Of a stretch of 64,000 nt of DNA, positions 49,116 to 61,899 are shown one piece after another. The notes beneath the pieces were generated by a model, which saw only the letters and a list, made by a program, of their open reading frames with translations, did not search any database and had not been told where the DNA came from. This DNA comes from Micromonospora sp. WMMD1082 (GTDB lineage Bacteria > Actinomycetota > Actinomycetes > Mycobacteriales > Micromonosporaceae). Within the stretch, counting starts at the first letter, position 1. Each line of letters begins with the position of its first letter. The position numbers and the translations under genes were made by a program. Where the stretch lies: NCBI RefSeq assembly GCF_029626175.1, contig NZ_JARUBM010000002.1, positions 5,535,001 through 5,599,000 on the forward strand, written 5' to 3'.

Positions 49116-50465
49116 TCAGTCCTGTTCACCTCGGTAGGTGTAGAAGTCGTCGACGAACTTGCGCCGCAGCCGGGGCACCCGGCTGGTGACCCGGAAGTAT
49201 CCCCGGGCACCGAACAGCGCGAGCCGCCCGAACACCGGCTGGTACATGCGGTCGTCGCCGTTGGTGCCGCTGCGGGCCAGGGAGTCGGCCACCCGGGCGA
49301 ATCCGTACGGCACCATCGCCGCCTCGTAGTCGGCCACCGCCTGTACCAGGGTCTTCTCGCCGCCGGTGGCGAGGATCAGCTGCCGCCGCAGCAGGTTCGC
49401 GTCCCGCAGCGCCGTGTTGGCCCCCACGCCCCGGCCGGGCGTCATGGTGTGGATCGCGTCACCGAGGAGGGTGACCGTACTGCTCTTCCAGGGCGGCACC
49501 GGCTCCGAGGTGGACACCGTGATCGGCAGGGCGCTGTCCGGGTCGGCCAGGCTGAGCAGTTCCCGCAGGTGGGGGTGCCAGTTGGCGGTCAGCTCCAGGG
49601 CCACCTGGATCAGCTCCGTGCCGCGGCGCCGCATGATGTCCGGCGGGAACCGCCGGGCGGTGCTCCAGACGATCAGGTTGATGTTGTCGCGGGTGGGGTC
49701 GTGGCGCAGCCCCGGCCAGTCGGCGAGCAGCGCGGCGTCGGCGGGGGCGGTGTCCGGCTTGAGTCGACCGTCACGGTCCCACTTGAACTCCATCACGTGC
49801 AGCACGCCCATCACCCCGCCGGTGCCGAAGATCAGCGAGATGCCCCGCTGCACGCTGTCGGGCAGCAACGCCCGGGTGCGCGCGGTGAGCGGTACCCGGG
49901 TGGCGATGTTGATGGTCCCGGCGTCCCGGATGGCCGCGTGCGGCAGGTACTGGCGGCGGACGGCGGAGTGCGTGCCGTCCGCCGCCACGAGCAGGTCACC
50001 GGTGGCGGTGCCGCCGTCGGCGAAGTGGGCGGTGACCGTCCCGTCGTCGTGCTGCTCGTACCGGGTGAAGGTGCGGTCGAAGTGGACCACGTCCTCCATC
50101 CCGGTCAGCAGCACCTGGCGCAGCGTCATCCGGGCCACCGACCGTTCCGTGTCGACCGGGTGGGTGTCGGGCCGCAGCGGGAAGGACGCCGTGTAACGCA
50201 TTCGCTGGCTCAGCACGTTGAAGTGTCGGGGGGATCGGGCGCAGGTGGCCAGATAGATCTCGAACAGCTCCGGCGGCAGGCAGTCGCGCAGCGCCCGGCT
50301 GCCCGTGGGACCGATGCCCACGCGGTAGCCGAGCAGCCCCTCGCCTCTGCCGCGGTGCCGTTCGTAGACGGCGACGCTGATACCCGCCCGGCGCAGCCCG
50401 TGCGCCAGGCAGAGGCCACCGGTGCCCGCGCCGATGACCAGGACGTGCGGTGGTCGGGATGCCAC
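49116..50465 (-). CDS. FAD-dependent aromatic polyketide monooxygenase
   Basis: 449 residues. FAD motif VIGAGTGGLCLAHGLRRAGI with VYER, the GD motif VTLLGDAIHTMTPGRGVGAN and an intervening ADGTHSAVRRQYLP match PHBH-type hydroxylases such as those in type II polyketide pathways (e.g. whiE ORFVIII kind). It would hydroxylate the cyclised polyketide using NAD(P)H and O2. GTG start 12 bp after the cyclase gene stop, so coupled with it. Confidence 0.9.
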   Translation of the reverse strand: MASRPPHVLVIGAGTGGLCLAHGLRRAGISVAVYERHRGRGEGLLGYRVGIGPTGSRALRDCLPPELFEIYLATCARSPRHFNVLSQRMRYTASFPLRPDTHPVDTERSVARMTLRQVLLTGMEDVVHFDRTFTRYEQHDDGTVTAHFADGGTATGDLLVAADGTHSAVRRQYLPHAAIRDAGTINIATRVPLTARTRALLPDSVQRGISLIFGTGGVMGVLHVMEFKWDRDGRLKPDTAPADAALLADWPGLRHDPTRDNINLIVWSTARRFPPDIMRRRGTELIQVALELTANWHPHLRELLSLADPDSALPITVSTSEPVPPWKSSTVTLLGDAIHTMTPGRGVGANTALRDANLLRRQLILATGGEKTLVQAVADYEAAMVPYGFARVADSLARSGTNGDDRMYQPVFGRLALFGARGYFRVTSRVPRLRRKFVDDFYTYRGEQD

Positions 50466-50477
50466 GGTGCCGCCCGG

Positions 50478-50825
50478 TCAGCCGGCGGGGCGCGGCGCGG
50501 GAACGTCCGCGCCGTCCCAGCGGTAGAAGCAGTTGGCTATCGCGTCGCGCGGCGAGCGCCAGGTCGGCAGGTACGGCGAGGTGTGCGCGGACAGCCGCTC
50601 GTTGACCTGCCGGTACAGCGGGTGGTTGCGGGCCGCCGCGAGGGCGTCCGCGCCGACGTCGTCGGTCTCCATGAGGTGTACGCACAGATCGTGCAGGCAG
50701 TACAGGGAGCGGTGGCGTAGCCCGGTCAGGCTGGGCAACTCAGTCTCGTCGGACTCGGCGAAGATCTGCGCGACGCGTCCCTCCGCGCCCGGGATGATCC
50801 TGTTGACGATCACTAGACGGCTCAT
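50478..50825 (-). CDS. TcmI-type polyketide cyclase (copy 1)
   Basis: 115 residues from ATG 50825. Dimeric ferredoxin-fold cyclase family: VQ-type strands IVNRIIPGAEGRVAQIFAES, TELPSLTGLRHRSLYCLHDL, and the family end SPYLPTWRSPRDAIANCFYR. It closes rings of the nascent polyketide (TcmI / WhiE ORFVII family). Very similar to the gene at 52159. Leftward with the SARP gene and FAD oxygenase. Confidence 0.93.
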   Translation of the reverse strand: MSRLVIVNRIIPGAEGRVAQIFAESDETELPSLTGLRHRSLYCLHDLCVHLMETDDVGADALAAARNHPLYRQVNERLSAHTSPYLPTWRSPRDAIANCFYRWDGADVPAPRPAG

Positions 50826-50946
50826 CGGACCCCTCTCGACGGTGGTCCGGCCCCGACGGATGCCGGGTCGCGGACCGCGGTGAGCACACCCTGTCCCCGC
50901 CGCAGTCACCTGCCCGTCAACGGGCGGGGCGGGTGCGGTGACGCGG

Positions 50947-51756
50947 TCAGCGGGCCGGGAACGTGGCCCGCGTGACCAGGTGCCGGTGGGCGCCGTTCGT
51001 CGGTCGGCTCGCCCGCCGGATCGGTTCGAGGGTCTCCGCGAGCAGCGCGCTCATCGCCGGCGACGGTTCCAGCCGCAGTTCCCGCAGCAGCAGGTCACGG
51101 TAGACGTAGAAGGCGTGCACCGCCTCGAAGGCGTTGCCCTCGGCGAGGTGGATGCGGACGACCAGCCGGTGTGGTGTCTCGCGCAGCGGCTCGGCGGCCA
51201 TCGCCTCCAGTGCCGCCTCCAGCGCCTCGCCGTGCCGCCCGGCGGCCAGATGCTGGCCGGCCACCTGTTCCAGCATGTGCAGCCGGAGCTGGCGCAGCCG
51301 TTCGCGGTCGGCCAGCACCCAGTCGTCGTACCAGCCGGGGAGCAGGTCGTGCCGGCCGGCGGCGAGCGCTTCCGCGGCGTCGGCCGGTGCCTGGCCGTCG
51401 CGGACCCGGCCGGCCGTGTCGACGAGCCGGTCGACGTCGACCCGGACCAGCGGGTCGAGGCGGACGGTGTCGGCGGCGGTGGTCAGCGGGCAGTAGGGGT
51501 CCTGGCGCAGCCGCCACAGCGCGGTGCGCAGCGAGGAGAGGGCCCGTTCCTCCGCGGCCTCCGGCCAGAGCAGCCCGGCGAGGTGGGCCCGGGTGGCGCC
51601 GGGGCGCAGCCCGATCAGGGCGATGACCCGTTGCAGGCCCCGGGGCACCACCACGGGGGCGTCGCCGTGCCTCAGCCGGAAGCCACCGAGCAGGTGCAGG
51701 CCCACCTCGGCGTCGCGGCGCTGGCCCGTGGTGAGGGTGGGCGGATCGGCGGTCAC
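50947..51756 (-). CDS. SARP-type (BTAD) pathway regulator
   Basis: 269 residues from GTG 51756, which has AGGGGG upstream; the frame is open to 51900 without better support. N-terminal OmpR-like winged helix (LHLLGGFRLRHGDAPVVVPR, LRTALWRLRQDPYCPL), then the bacterial transcriptional-activation domain (GWYDDWVLADRERLRQLRLH, VVRIHLAEGNAFEAVHAFYVYRDLL in parts). SARPs activate polyketide clusters by binding heptamer repeats near -35. Lies between the two cyclase copies, divergent to the main biosynthetic operon. Confidence 0.9.
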   Translation of the reverse strand: MTADPPTLTTGQRRDAEVGLHLLGGFRLRHGDAPVVVPRGLQRVIALIGLRPGATRAHLAGLLWPEAAEERALSSLRTALWRLRQDPYCPLTTAADTVRLDPLVRVDVDRLVDTAGRVRDGQAPADAAEALAAGRHDLLPGWYDDWVLADRERLRQLRLHMLEQVAGQHLAAGRHGEALEAALEAMAAEPLRETPHRLVVRIHLAEGNAFEAVHAFYVYRDLLLRELRLEPSPAMSALLAETLEPIRRASRPTNGAHRHLVTRATFPAR

Positions 51757-52158
51757 GGCGGCACCCCCTGCGGAACGCGTCGGTTGCGGGTCTCGGCCGG
51801 GGCCCGGCGTGGCCACCGTGACGCCACTGTCGACTCTCTGGGGCCGTCGCACGTGGTGGGTGCGGAGCCGGGTCTGACCGCCGCGAAGATTATCAATCAC
51901 AGTTACTCTGAGTCAACGATGTTGTTGGCAATGCACCGTGACCGCTTCTGTGAAACCACCTCTGAACTGCACAATCATGGCAGCGCTCCCGGCTCGGTGC
52001 GTCCAGCTGATACACAGCGTGCGTCAACGCAGCGTCACCGGCGGGCGTTCTCGGCGGGGGTGTCGGTGACGCCGGGGTGACGGCGTGCTCCGCATGGTGT
52101 CGGCAGCCGTCCGGGCAGACCGGCGGCGTCGCCACCGGCCCATGAGGGGAGGACCAGC
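51757..52158. promoter_or_regulatory. divergent control region between SARP gene and PKS operon
   Basis: 402 bp without a gene. The stretch 51886-51960 is strikingly AT-richer than its surroundings. It holds a leftward promoter (51889-51916) and, nearer the PKS operon, GCGTCAA (52021) and GCGTCAC (52032), heptamers 11 bp apart, the spacing typical of SARP targets, about 125 bp before the cyclase start. TGATACACAGCGT precedes these. Confidence 0.5.
51889..51916 (-). promoter_or_regulatory. sigma70-like promoter of the SARP gene
   Basis: On the minus strand TTGACT (51916-51911) and GATAAT (51894-51889) are 16 bp apart. The transcript would begin near 51882, leaving a ~125-nt leader before the GTG at 51756. 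Confidence 0.6.
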
Positions 52159-52485
52159 ATGGACCGAACGCTGATCGTCGCGAAGGTGGACCCGAGCGCC
52201 GAGACGGCGGTCGCCGAGATCTTCGCCGAGTCCGACACGACCGAACTGCCCCGCCTGGTGGGCGTCCGGCACCGGTCGCTGTATCGCCTGAACGACCTCT
52301 ACGTGCACCTGTTGGAGACCGAGTCCGCCGGCGACGGCGCCGTGGAGGCCGCCCGGAACCATCCCGAGTTCGCCCGGATCAGCGAGCGGCTGCGCCCGTA
52401 CATCTCGCCGTACCTGCCGACCTGGCGCTCGCCCCGGGACGCCATGGCCCGCTGCTTCTACCGCTTCGACGGGCGGCGGCCGTGA
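52159..52485 (+). CDS. TcmI-type polyketide cyclase (copy 2)
   Basis: 108 residues; ATG with GGGGAGGACC. It shares most of its sequence with the gene at 50478, including IFAESD, TELP, RHRSLY, SPYLPTWRSPRDA and CFYR. First gene of the rightward PKS operon. Two cyclase paralogues imply two ring-closure steps or one duplicated step. Confidence 0.93.
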   Translation: MDRTLIVAKVDPSAETAVAEIFAESDTTELPRLVGVRHRSLYRLNDLYVHLLETESAGDGAVEAARNHPEFARISERLRPYISPYLPTWRSPRDAMARCFYRFDGRRP

Positions 52486-54238
52486 CCGCCACCGCGCGCT
52501 CCAGCGAGACACTGTGGTCCCGGTGCGGTGGCTGCGCCGCCCTGCTCTACCGCAAGCGGCTGCGCCGCAACCTCGACGTCTGCCCCGAGTGCGGCCTGCA
52601 CGCGCGGCTCGCCGCGCCCGAGCGGGTCGGCCAGCTGGTCGACCCGTCCTCGTTCCGGCCGCTGCCCGAGCGCGCCGTCGAGGTGGACCCGATCGGCTTC
52701 GTCGACGTGCTGCCGTACCCGCACCGGCTCACCGCCGCCCGCGCCGACACCGGGTTGCCGGAGGCGGTGCTCTGCGGCACCGCCACCGTCGGCGGGTTCC
52801 GCTGTGCGCTCGCCGTGATGGACTTCCGCTTCCTCGGCGGCAGTCTCGGGTGTGCCGTCGGTGAGCTGATCACCCGTACCGCCGAGGAGGCGCTCGACGC
52901 GGGCGTACCGCTGATCCTGGTCACCGCCTCCGGCGGCGCCCGCATGCAGGAGGGCGCTCTGTCGCTGATGCAGATGGCCACGGTCAGCCAGGCGGTGGCC
53001 GCGCTGCGCGAGGCCGGGCTGCTCTCCGTCAGCGTGCTGACCGACCCCACCTACGGGGGTGTGGCGGCCTCCTTCGCCACCAGCACCGATCTGGTGCTCG
53101 CCGAGAGCGGTGCCCGGATGGGCTTCGCGGGCCCCCGGGTGATCCGCCAGGTGACCGGGCGCAGCCTGCCGGAGGGATTCCAGACGGCGGAGTTCCTGCT
53201 GCGGCACGGCCAGGTCGACATGGTGGTGCCCCGGCACGCGCTGCGCGCCCGGCTGGCGACACTGCTCGCCGCGGCGGCTGCCGGCCGCCGCCTGGTGGAC
53301 TCCGGCGGGCCGGCGGACCCCGGCGTACCGGCGGACCCCGGCGGGCCGGTGGGCTCCGGCGGGCCGGCGGCGCCGATGGCGGCGGCCCGGCCACCGCAGC
53401 CACCGCGGGCACCGGTCCGCGACGCCTGGGAGACGGTACGCCTGGCCCGGCATCCCGGCCGTCCGACCACGCTGGACTATCTGGAGACCACCTTCGACGG
53501 CTTCACCGAGCTGCACGGTGACCGGCTCGGCGGCGACTGTCCGGCGGTCGTCGGTGGGCTGGCCCGGCTCGACGGCCGGCACCTGATGGTGGTCGGCCAC
53601 CAGAAGGGACACACCACCGCCGAGCTGGCGGCCCGCAACTTCGGGATGGCCACCCCGGCGGGGCATCGCAAGGCCCTGCGGCTGATGCGCCTCGCCTCGC
53701 GTCTCGGCCTGCCCGTGGTGACCCTGGTGGACACGCCGGGGGCGGACCCGGGCGTCGAGGCGGAGGAGCACGGCCAGGCCGCGGCCATCGCCGAGAACAT
53801 CCTGACCCTGAGCGCGCTGCCCACGCCGGTGGTGACGGTGGTGACGGGGGTGACGGGGGAGGGGGGCAGCGGCGGGGCACTGGCCCTGGCGGTCGCCGAC
53901 CGGGTGCTGATGTTGCAGCACGCGGTCTACTCGGTGATCAGCCCCGAGGGCTGCGCCGCGATCCTCTGGCCGGGGCGTACGGCCGCGCCGCAGGCGGCTC
54001 GCGCGCTGCGGCTGACCGCGCCGGACCTGTGCCGGCTCGGCGTCGTCGACGAGGTGGTGCCCGAACCGGCCGGCTCGGCCGCCGACGATCCCGAGGCGAC
54101 GGCCCGGGCCGTACGCCAGGCGCTGCTGGCGAACCTGTTGCCGCTGCTCGACGTGCCGGCGGCGACCCTGGTCGAGCAGCGGCGACGGCGCTTCCGCCGC
54201 TTCGGCGCCGCGCGCGCCGGTGTCCGGGCGGACGCCCG

Positions 54239-54242
<4 letters not shown>
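52482..54242 (+). CDS. acetyl-CoA carboxylase carboxyltransferase, fused beta and alpha subunits
   Basis: 586 residues. AccD half first: zinc finger Cys15, Cys18, Cys34, Cys37 (RCGGC, CPECG), then GGSLGCAVGELI, TASGGARMQEGALSLMQMA and YGGVAASFATSTDLVLAE. A ~55-residue Gly/Pro repeat linker (about 268-312) leads to the AccA half (TLDYLETTFDGFTELHGDR, GHQKGHTTAELAARNFGMA, LVDTPGADPGVEAEEHGQAA, EGGSGGALALAVAD). It moves CO2 from biotin to acetyl-CoA to make malonyl-CoA. GTG overlaps the cyclase stop (GTGA). Its place in the operon suggests extender supply for the PKS. Confidence 0.95.
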
Positions 54243-57432
<3,190 letters not shown>

Positions 57433-57436
<4 letters not shown>

Positions 57437-58707
57437 CCGCCCGGCGCACCGTGGTCACCGGCGTCGGGGTGGTGGCCCCCGGCGGTGTCACCCGGGACCG
57501 GTTCTGGAAGAGCATCACCGAGGGGCGGACGGCGACCCGGCGGATCAGCTTCTTCGACCCGGCACCGTTCCGGTCCCAGATCGCCGCCGAATGCGACTTC
57601 GACCCGGACGCCGCCGGGCTGAGTCCGACGCAGCGGCAGCGCGCCGACCGGTACGTGCAGTTCGCGCTGGCCTGCGCCGCCGAGGCCGTCGCCGACAGCG
57701 GGCTGGAACTCACCGACGCCGAGCGGGACCGCGCCGGTGTCGTGCTCGGCACCGCCGTCGGCGGCACCATGGCGCTGGAACAGGAGTACGTGACGGTCAG
57801 CGACAGCGGCCGGCGCTGGCTGGTCGACACCGCGCTCGGCGGACCGTACCTCTACCCGGCGCTGGTGCCCAGCAGCCTGGCCGCCGACGTGGCCTGCCGG
57901 CACGGCCTGCACGGCCCGGCGCAGGTCGTCTCCACCGGCTGCACCTCCGGCATCGACGCCATCGGCTACGCCCACCAGCTCGTCGTCGACGGCGAGGCGG
58001 ACATCGTCCTCGCCGGCGCCGCCGACTCGCCCATCTCCCCGGTCACCGTCGCCTCCTTCGACGCCATCAAGGCCACCAGCCCGGACAACGACGACCCGGC
58101 GCACGCCTCCCGCCCCTTCGACGCCGACCGGCACGGCTTCGTGCTGGCCGAGGGGGCGGCGGTGCTGGTGCTGGAGGAGGCCGGGCACGCCCGGCGGCGC
58201 GGCGCGCACGTCTACTGCGAGGTGGCCGGCTACGCCAGCCGCAGCAACGGCTACCACATGACCGGGCTGCGCCCGGACGGGCTGGAGATGGGGCTGGCCA
58301 TCACCGACGCGCTGAGGCAGGCCAGGCTGGCACCCGAGAGCGTCTCCTACATCAGCGCACACGGCTCCGGCACCCGGCAGAACGACCGGCACGAGACGGC
58401 CGCCTTCAAGCGGTCGCTCGGTACGGCCGCGTACCGGGTGCCGGTCAGCTCGATCAAGTCCATGGTGGGGCACTCGCTCGGCGCCATCGGTGCCATCGAG
58501 ATGGCCGCCTGCGCGCTGGCCATCGAGTTCGGAGTGGTGCCGCCGACCGCCAACTGGGCCACCCGGGATCCGGAGTGCGACCTGGACTACGTGCCCAACG
58601 AGGCCCGGGAGGTGCCGGTGGACGTGGCGCTCTCGGTGGGCAGCGGCTTCGGCGGCTTCCAGTCGGCCATGCTGTTCCGCCGGTTGACCCGGGACGTGCC
58701 GGCATGA
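57433..58707 (+). CDS. type II PKS ketosynthase alpha (KS-alpha)
   Basis: 424 residues. Thiolase-fold condensing enzyme with catalytic Cys170 in [12 protein letters not shown], His in [14 protein letters not shown] and [18 protein letters not shown] overlaps the cupin stop. It condenses malonyl units on the ACP together with the chain-length factor that follows. Confidence 0.96.
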
Positions 58708-59957
58708 CCGAGCGGCCACGCAGGGCGGTGGTGACCGGCGTCGGGGTGGTCGCGCCCAGCGGCGTCGGCGCGCCGGCACACTGGCGTACGGTGCTGTCCG
58801 GCCGGCGCCGTACCGGCCCGATCACCCTGTTCGACGCGACCGGCTACCCGACCCGGCTCGGCGGCGAGGTGGCCGACTTCTACCCGGCCCGGTACGCCGA
58901 CAACCGGGCCCTGGTGCAGACCGACCGCTGGACCCATCTCGGGTTCGCCGCCACCACCCTGGCACTGGCCGACGCGGGCCTGCCGGAGCGGGCCACCGAC
59001 CCGTACGGCTGGGCGGTGACCCTGGCCAGTTCCTCCGGCGGCAACCTCTTCGGCCAGCGGGAGCTGCAGCGGCTCTGGTCGTCGCCGACGCGCACCGTCG
59101 GGGCGTACCAGTCGATCGCCTGGTTCTACGCGGCCAGCGTCGGGCAGCTGTCCATCCGGCACCAGGCGAAGGGCCCGTGCGGCGTGCTGGTGGCCGAGTC
59201 GGCCGGCGGCCTGGACAGTCTCGCCCACGCGGTGCGGACCGTGCGGCGCGGTGCCTCGGTGGTGCTCGCCGGGGCGACCGAGTGCCCACTGAGCCCGTAC
59301 GCGTTGGCCTGCCAGCTGCGCTCCGGCCTGCTCAGCGAGGTGCCCGATCCGCAGCGGGCCTACCGACCGTTCGACGCGACCGCCAGCGGCTACCTGCCGG
59401 CCGAGGGCGGCGCGGTCTTCGTGGTCGAGGAACTGACGCACGCGACCGCCCGGGGTGCCCGGATCTACGGCGAGGTGACCGGCTGGGGCGCCACCCACGA
59501 CGCCGTGCACACCTCGGCCGAGGGCGCCGGTGACCCGCACCAGTACGCCCGGGCGATGCGGTTGGCCCTGGGCCGGGCCGGGGTGGAACCGGCCGATGTG
59601 GACGTGGTGGTCCCCGACGCCCTCGGAGTGCCCCGCTACGACCGGGCCGAGGCGACCGCGTTGCGCGCGGCGTTCGGCGGTCTCGTGCCGCCGGTGAGCA
59701 CCCACAAGGAACTGACCGGGCGGGCGCACCAGGGCGGTTCGGCGCTGGACGTGGCCACCGCCCTGCTCGCCTTCGCGCACGACACACTGCCCGCCTCGGC
59801 CGGCCCGGACACCGTGGCCGAGGGCTGTGAACTGGGTTTCCTGCGGGCGTCCCGGCGCCCGCGTACCCGGGTGGCGCTGGTCTGCGCCCGGGGATTCGAC
59901 GGCTTCAACAGTGCGCTGGTGCTGCGCGGGGCACCACCGGAGGGACGGGAGCGGTGA
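58704..59957 (+). CDS. type II PKS chain-length factor (KS-beta)
   Basis: 417 residues; ATG overlaps the KS-alpha stop. Homologous to KS-alpha but the active-site region reads [12 protein letters not shown], with Ser166 where KS-alpha has Cys170. Typical chain-length factors carry Gln there. Catalytic His motifs are also lost ([12 protein letters not shown]). It sets chain length and helps decarboxylate malonyl-ACP. Confidence 0.95.
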   Translation: MTERPRRAVVTGVGVVAPSGVGAPAHWRTVLSGRRRTGPITLFDATGYPTRLGGEVADFYPARYADNRALVQTDRWTHLGFAATTLALADAGLPERATDPYGWAVTLASSSGGNLFGQRELQRLWSSPTRTVGAYQSIAWFYAASVGQLSIRHQAKGPCGVLVAESAGGLDSLAHAVRTVRRGASVVLAGATECPLSPYALACQLRSGLLSEVPDPQRAYRPFDATASGYLPAEGGAVFVVEELTHATARGARIYGEVTGWGATHDAVHTSAEGAGDPHQYARAMRLALGRAGVEPADVDVVVPDALGVPRYDRAEATALRAAFGGLVPPVSTHKELTGRAHQGGSALDVATALLAFAHDTLPASAGPDTVAEGCELGFLRASRRPRTRVALVCARGFDGFNSALVLRGAPPEGRER

Positions 59958-60268
59958 TGACGCGAGGACGCGTGGTTTTCCTGGTACGGGTGCCCGACGA
60001 GCGCACCGAGGACTTCCTGCGGGCGTACGAGGCGGTCCGGCACCTGGTCGCCGGCGGCGTGCCGGGCCACCTGGTCGACCAGGTGTGCCGCTCGTCGACC
60101 GACCCGGAGCAGTGGCTCATCACCAGCGAGTGGGCCAGTCTGGCCGACTTCGAGGCGTGGGAACGCAGCCCGGAGCACCGCGAGCTGGTCCGGCCGATGC
60201 GGGAGTGCTTCACCGACGCCCGCTCGCTGCGCTTCCACATCCACGCCCAGACGCCGGTCCCGGCCTGA
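59957..60268 (+). CDS. antibiotic-biosynthesis monooxygenase (ABM) domain protein
   Basis: 103 residues from ATG 59957 (GTG 59954 also possible, overlapping the previous stop). Ferredoxin-like ABM fold: VVFLVRVPDERTEDFLRAYE, LVDQVCRSSTDPEQWLITSE and FEAWERSPEHRELVRPM. These cofactor-free oxygenases make quinones in polyketide pathways. Last gene of the PKS operon. Confidence 0.88.
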   Translation: MTRGRVVFLVRVPDERTEDFLRAYEAVRHLVAGGVPGHLVDQVCRSSTDPEQWLITSEWASLADFEAWERSPEHRELVRPMRECFTDARSLRFHIHAQTPVPA

Positions 60269-60587
60269 CCCCGGCTCGCGGCCCCGGCTAAACGAACTCG
60301 GCTCACGACTTCGGCTCACGGCCCCGGCTCACGGGGGGTCAGCTGATGCTCACCGACAGTTGACACACGGTTCCGATCATGCCCTTCGGAGAGCGCGCCG
60401 ACAATCCCGCCGGCCGCCCTTTATCGTCCGTCCCTTTGCAGGTGGTAGCGCGCATCGTCGCTGCCGTAGGGTGCCCGCAGTGCTCCGAGCACGCGACCCG
60501 CGGGCGGCTCCGCTCCCGCACGGACGTTGGGTGGTGAACGGTGGCGATCCCATGACCGGCCCGTTGTTCTCGCTGGTCGAGGCCGGG
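60269..60587. other. 319-bp intergenic region with short direct repeats
   Basis: The first ~75 bp carry imperfect repeats of CCCCGGCTCACGG / CTTCGGCTCACGG (60286-60340), which can fold weakly and may end the PKS transcript. TTGACA at 60360 lacks a convincing -10. No gene of credible coding character was found. Confidence 0.5.
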
Positions 60588-61526
60588 TCAGACCTGGAAC
60601 GGGGTGAGCGTCACCTCGGCGAGGTAGACGCAGCTGCGACCCTCGTGCGAGGAGTAGTAGCTGACCCAGAGCCGGTCGTCGTGCCACACCAGGCCGGGGT
60701 AGCTGCAGTCGCCGCCCGAGGGGAGCGCCACCAGCTCGCGTAGCCGTCCCTGGGTCACGTCCACCGCGCAGACCGCGGTGCGCACCGCACCGTCGTGCAG
60801 GCGCACCCCGGCGACGAGTGAGCCGTCGGGCAGCCGGCACAGCGCCGGCCCGCCCACCCTGACCCCGAGGTCGGTCCAGGTCCACTCGCGGTACGGCGGT
60901 CGGGCCCGGCCGAGCTGGGCGCTGGCCGGGTCGCCGTCGCGGCGCAGCAGGCAGGTGGCGGTGCCGTCCGGGTCGAAGACCAGTCCCGACTCGTTCGGGT
61001 AGCCACCGTCGAACAGCGTCCGCACGACCGGGCGCAGGTCCAGGCCGTCCTCGCTGCGGTAGAGGCGGGCGAACCTCGGCTCCCGGGTGGCGTAGCCGAC
61101 GCCGTACATCACGTCGCCGTGCCACGCGGCCTGCCAGACCCAGACTCCCGGTTCGCCGACCGGTTGCGGGCCCGCCCACCGGTGCCCGTCGTCGCTGAGC
61201 CAGGCGACGGTGTGGAACCGCTTCTGCGCGCCGCCGGTCGCGGCGGCGGCGAGCAGTTGCAGCCGGCCGTCGGGGCGGGTCACGAAGCGCGGGTCGCGCA
61301 GGTCCGCGTCGGGTCGGGTGAGCAGCGCCGCCGGCCGCCAGTCGCGGCCGTCGGGGGAGGTGAGCACCCGCAGGGCACCGTCGTCGGACAGGTGGGACCG
61401 ACCCTCCCGGAAGGCGCAGAACCAGGCCCCGGCGTGCCGGACCAGGTCGGTGAAGGCGCTGTGCGCGGCGGCGTCGCCGATGCGGCGCAGCGCGCGTACC
61501 TCGGCGGTCGCCGTACGGCTGATCAC
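60588..61526 (-). CDS. sialidase-like beta-propeller protein
   Basis: 312 residues; GTG start. No signal peptide. Repeated propeller blades with Asp-box-like turns (SDDGALRVLTSPDGRDW, LSDDGHRW, RSEDGLDL) and the RxxR-type pair (FREGRSH, LRRDGD). Overall it looks like exo-alpha-sialidase-fold or family 43/117-type propellers. A catalytic set cannot be assigned confidently. Stands alone beside the PKS cluster. Confidence 0.75.
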   Translation of the reverse strand: MISRTATAEVRALRRIGDAAAHSAFTDLVRHAGAWFCAFREGRSHLSDDGALRVLTSPDGRDWRPAALLTRPDADLRDPRFVTRPDGRLQLLAAAATGGAQKRFHTVAWLSDDGHRWAGPQPVGEPGVWVWQAAWHGDVMYGVGYATREPRFARLYRSEDGLDLRPVVRTLFDGGYPNESGLVFDPDGTATCLLRRDGDPASAQLGRARPPYREWTWTDLGVRVGGPALCRLPDGSLVAGVRLHDGAVRTAVCAVDVTQGRLRELVALPSGGDCSYPGLVWHDDRLWVSYYSSHEGRSCVYLAEVTLTPFQV

Positions 61527-61899
61527 GGGCGGGAACGGTACCCGCCCCCGGCGACGCCGATATGGCGGACGAACGAACAGCGAACAAACCCGCGCCGCGC
61601 CGAGCGACCGTAAGGATGATCCCTGCCGCGGGGCACGTCGTCGTCCCGCCCGTGTTCATGATCCGCGCAACATCCCTGATACTGCTGCCTCGCAGGGAGT
61701 TGAGGCAGCAACATCCCCGAAGTTGTGCAGATCTTCGCGCGTCGATCAAAGTCGAGGGCCGCAAGCTGGTCTCGGGCAGACCGAGCGCGATCCGCCGTAC
61801 GTCGTCTCACGTGGCCATCTCCCGACGGTACGCCAGATGGCCGCGCTCAGGACCCGGGAGGTGCCGTGCGGCGCTGGCGCCACACGTCACGGGTCGGCG
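61527..61899. other. 373-bp intergenic region with repeat element
   Basis: Contains a hairpin (61683-61710) and 10-bp direct repeats (see 61667-61717). GC drops noticeably around 61560-61770. No coding sequence recognised; upstream extension of the FMN oxidase frame has unrelated composition. Confidence 0.55.
61667..61717. repeat. hairpin flanked by direct repeats, possible dispersed element
   Basis: GCAACATCCC at 61667-61676 and 61708-61717 flank a stem TGCTGCCTC (61683-61691) / GAGGCAGCA (61702-61710) with a 10-nt loop. The local composition differs from neighbouring genes. Confidence 0.55.

Noticed and set aside
51893..52135. 80-codon minus-strand frame in the SARP upstream region
   Set aside because: Overlaps the SARP promoter, Cys/His scattered without pattern, no ribosome site.
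60440..60470. LacI operator (TGGTAGCGCGCATC)
   Set aside because: Only one half matches; it lies in the 3' region of the propeller gene with no promoter nearby.
60360..60743. 127-codon frame after the PKS operon
   Set aside because: No recognisable domain, overlaps the 3' end of the propeller gene; composition of non-coding DNA.
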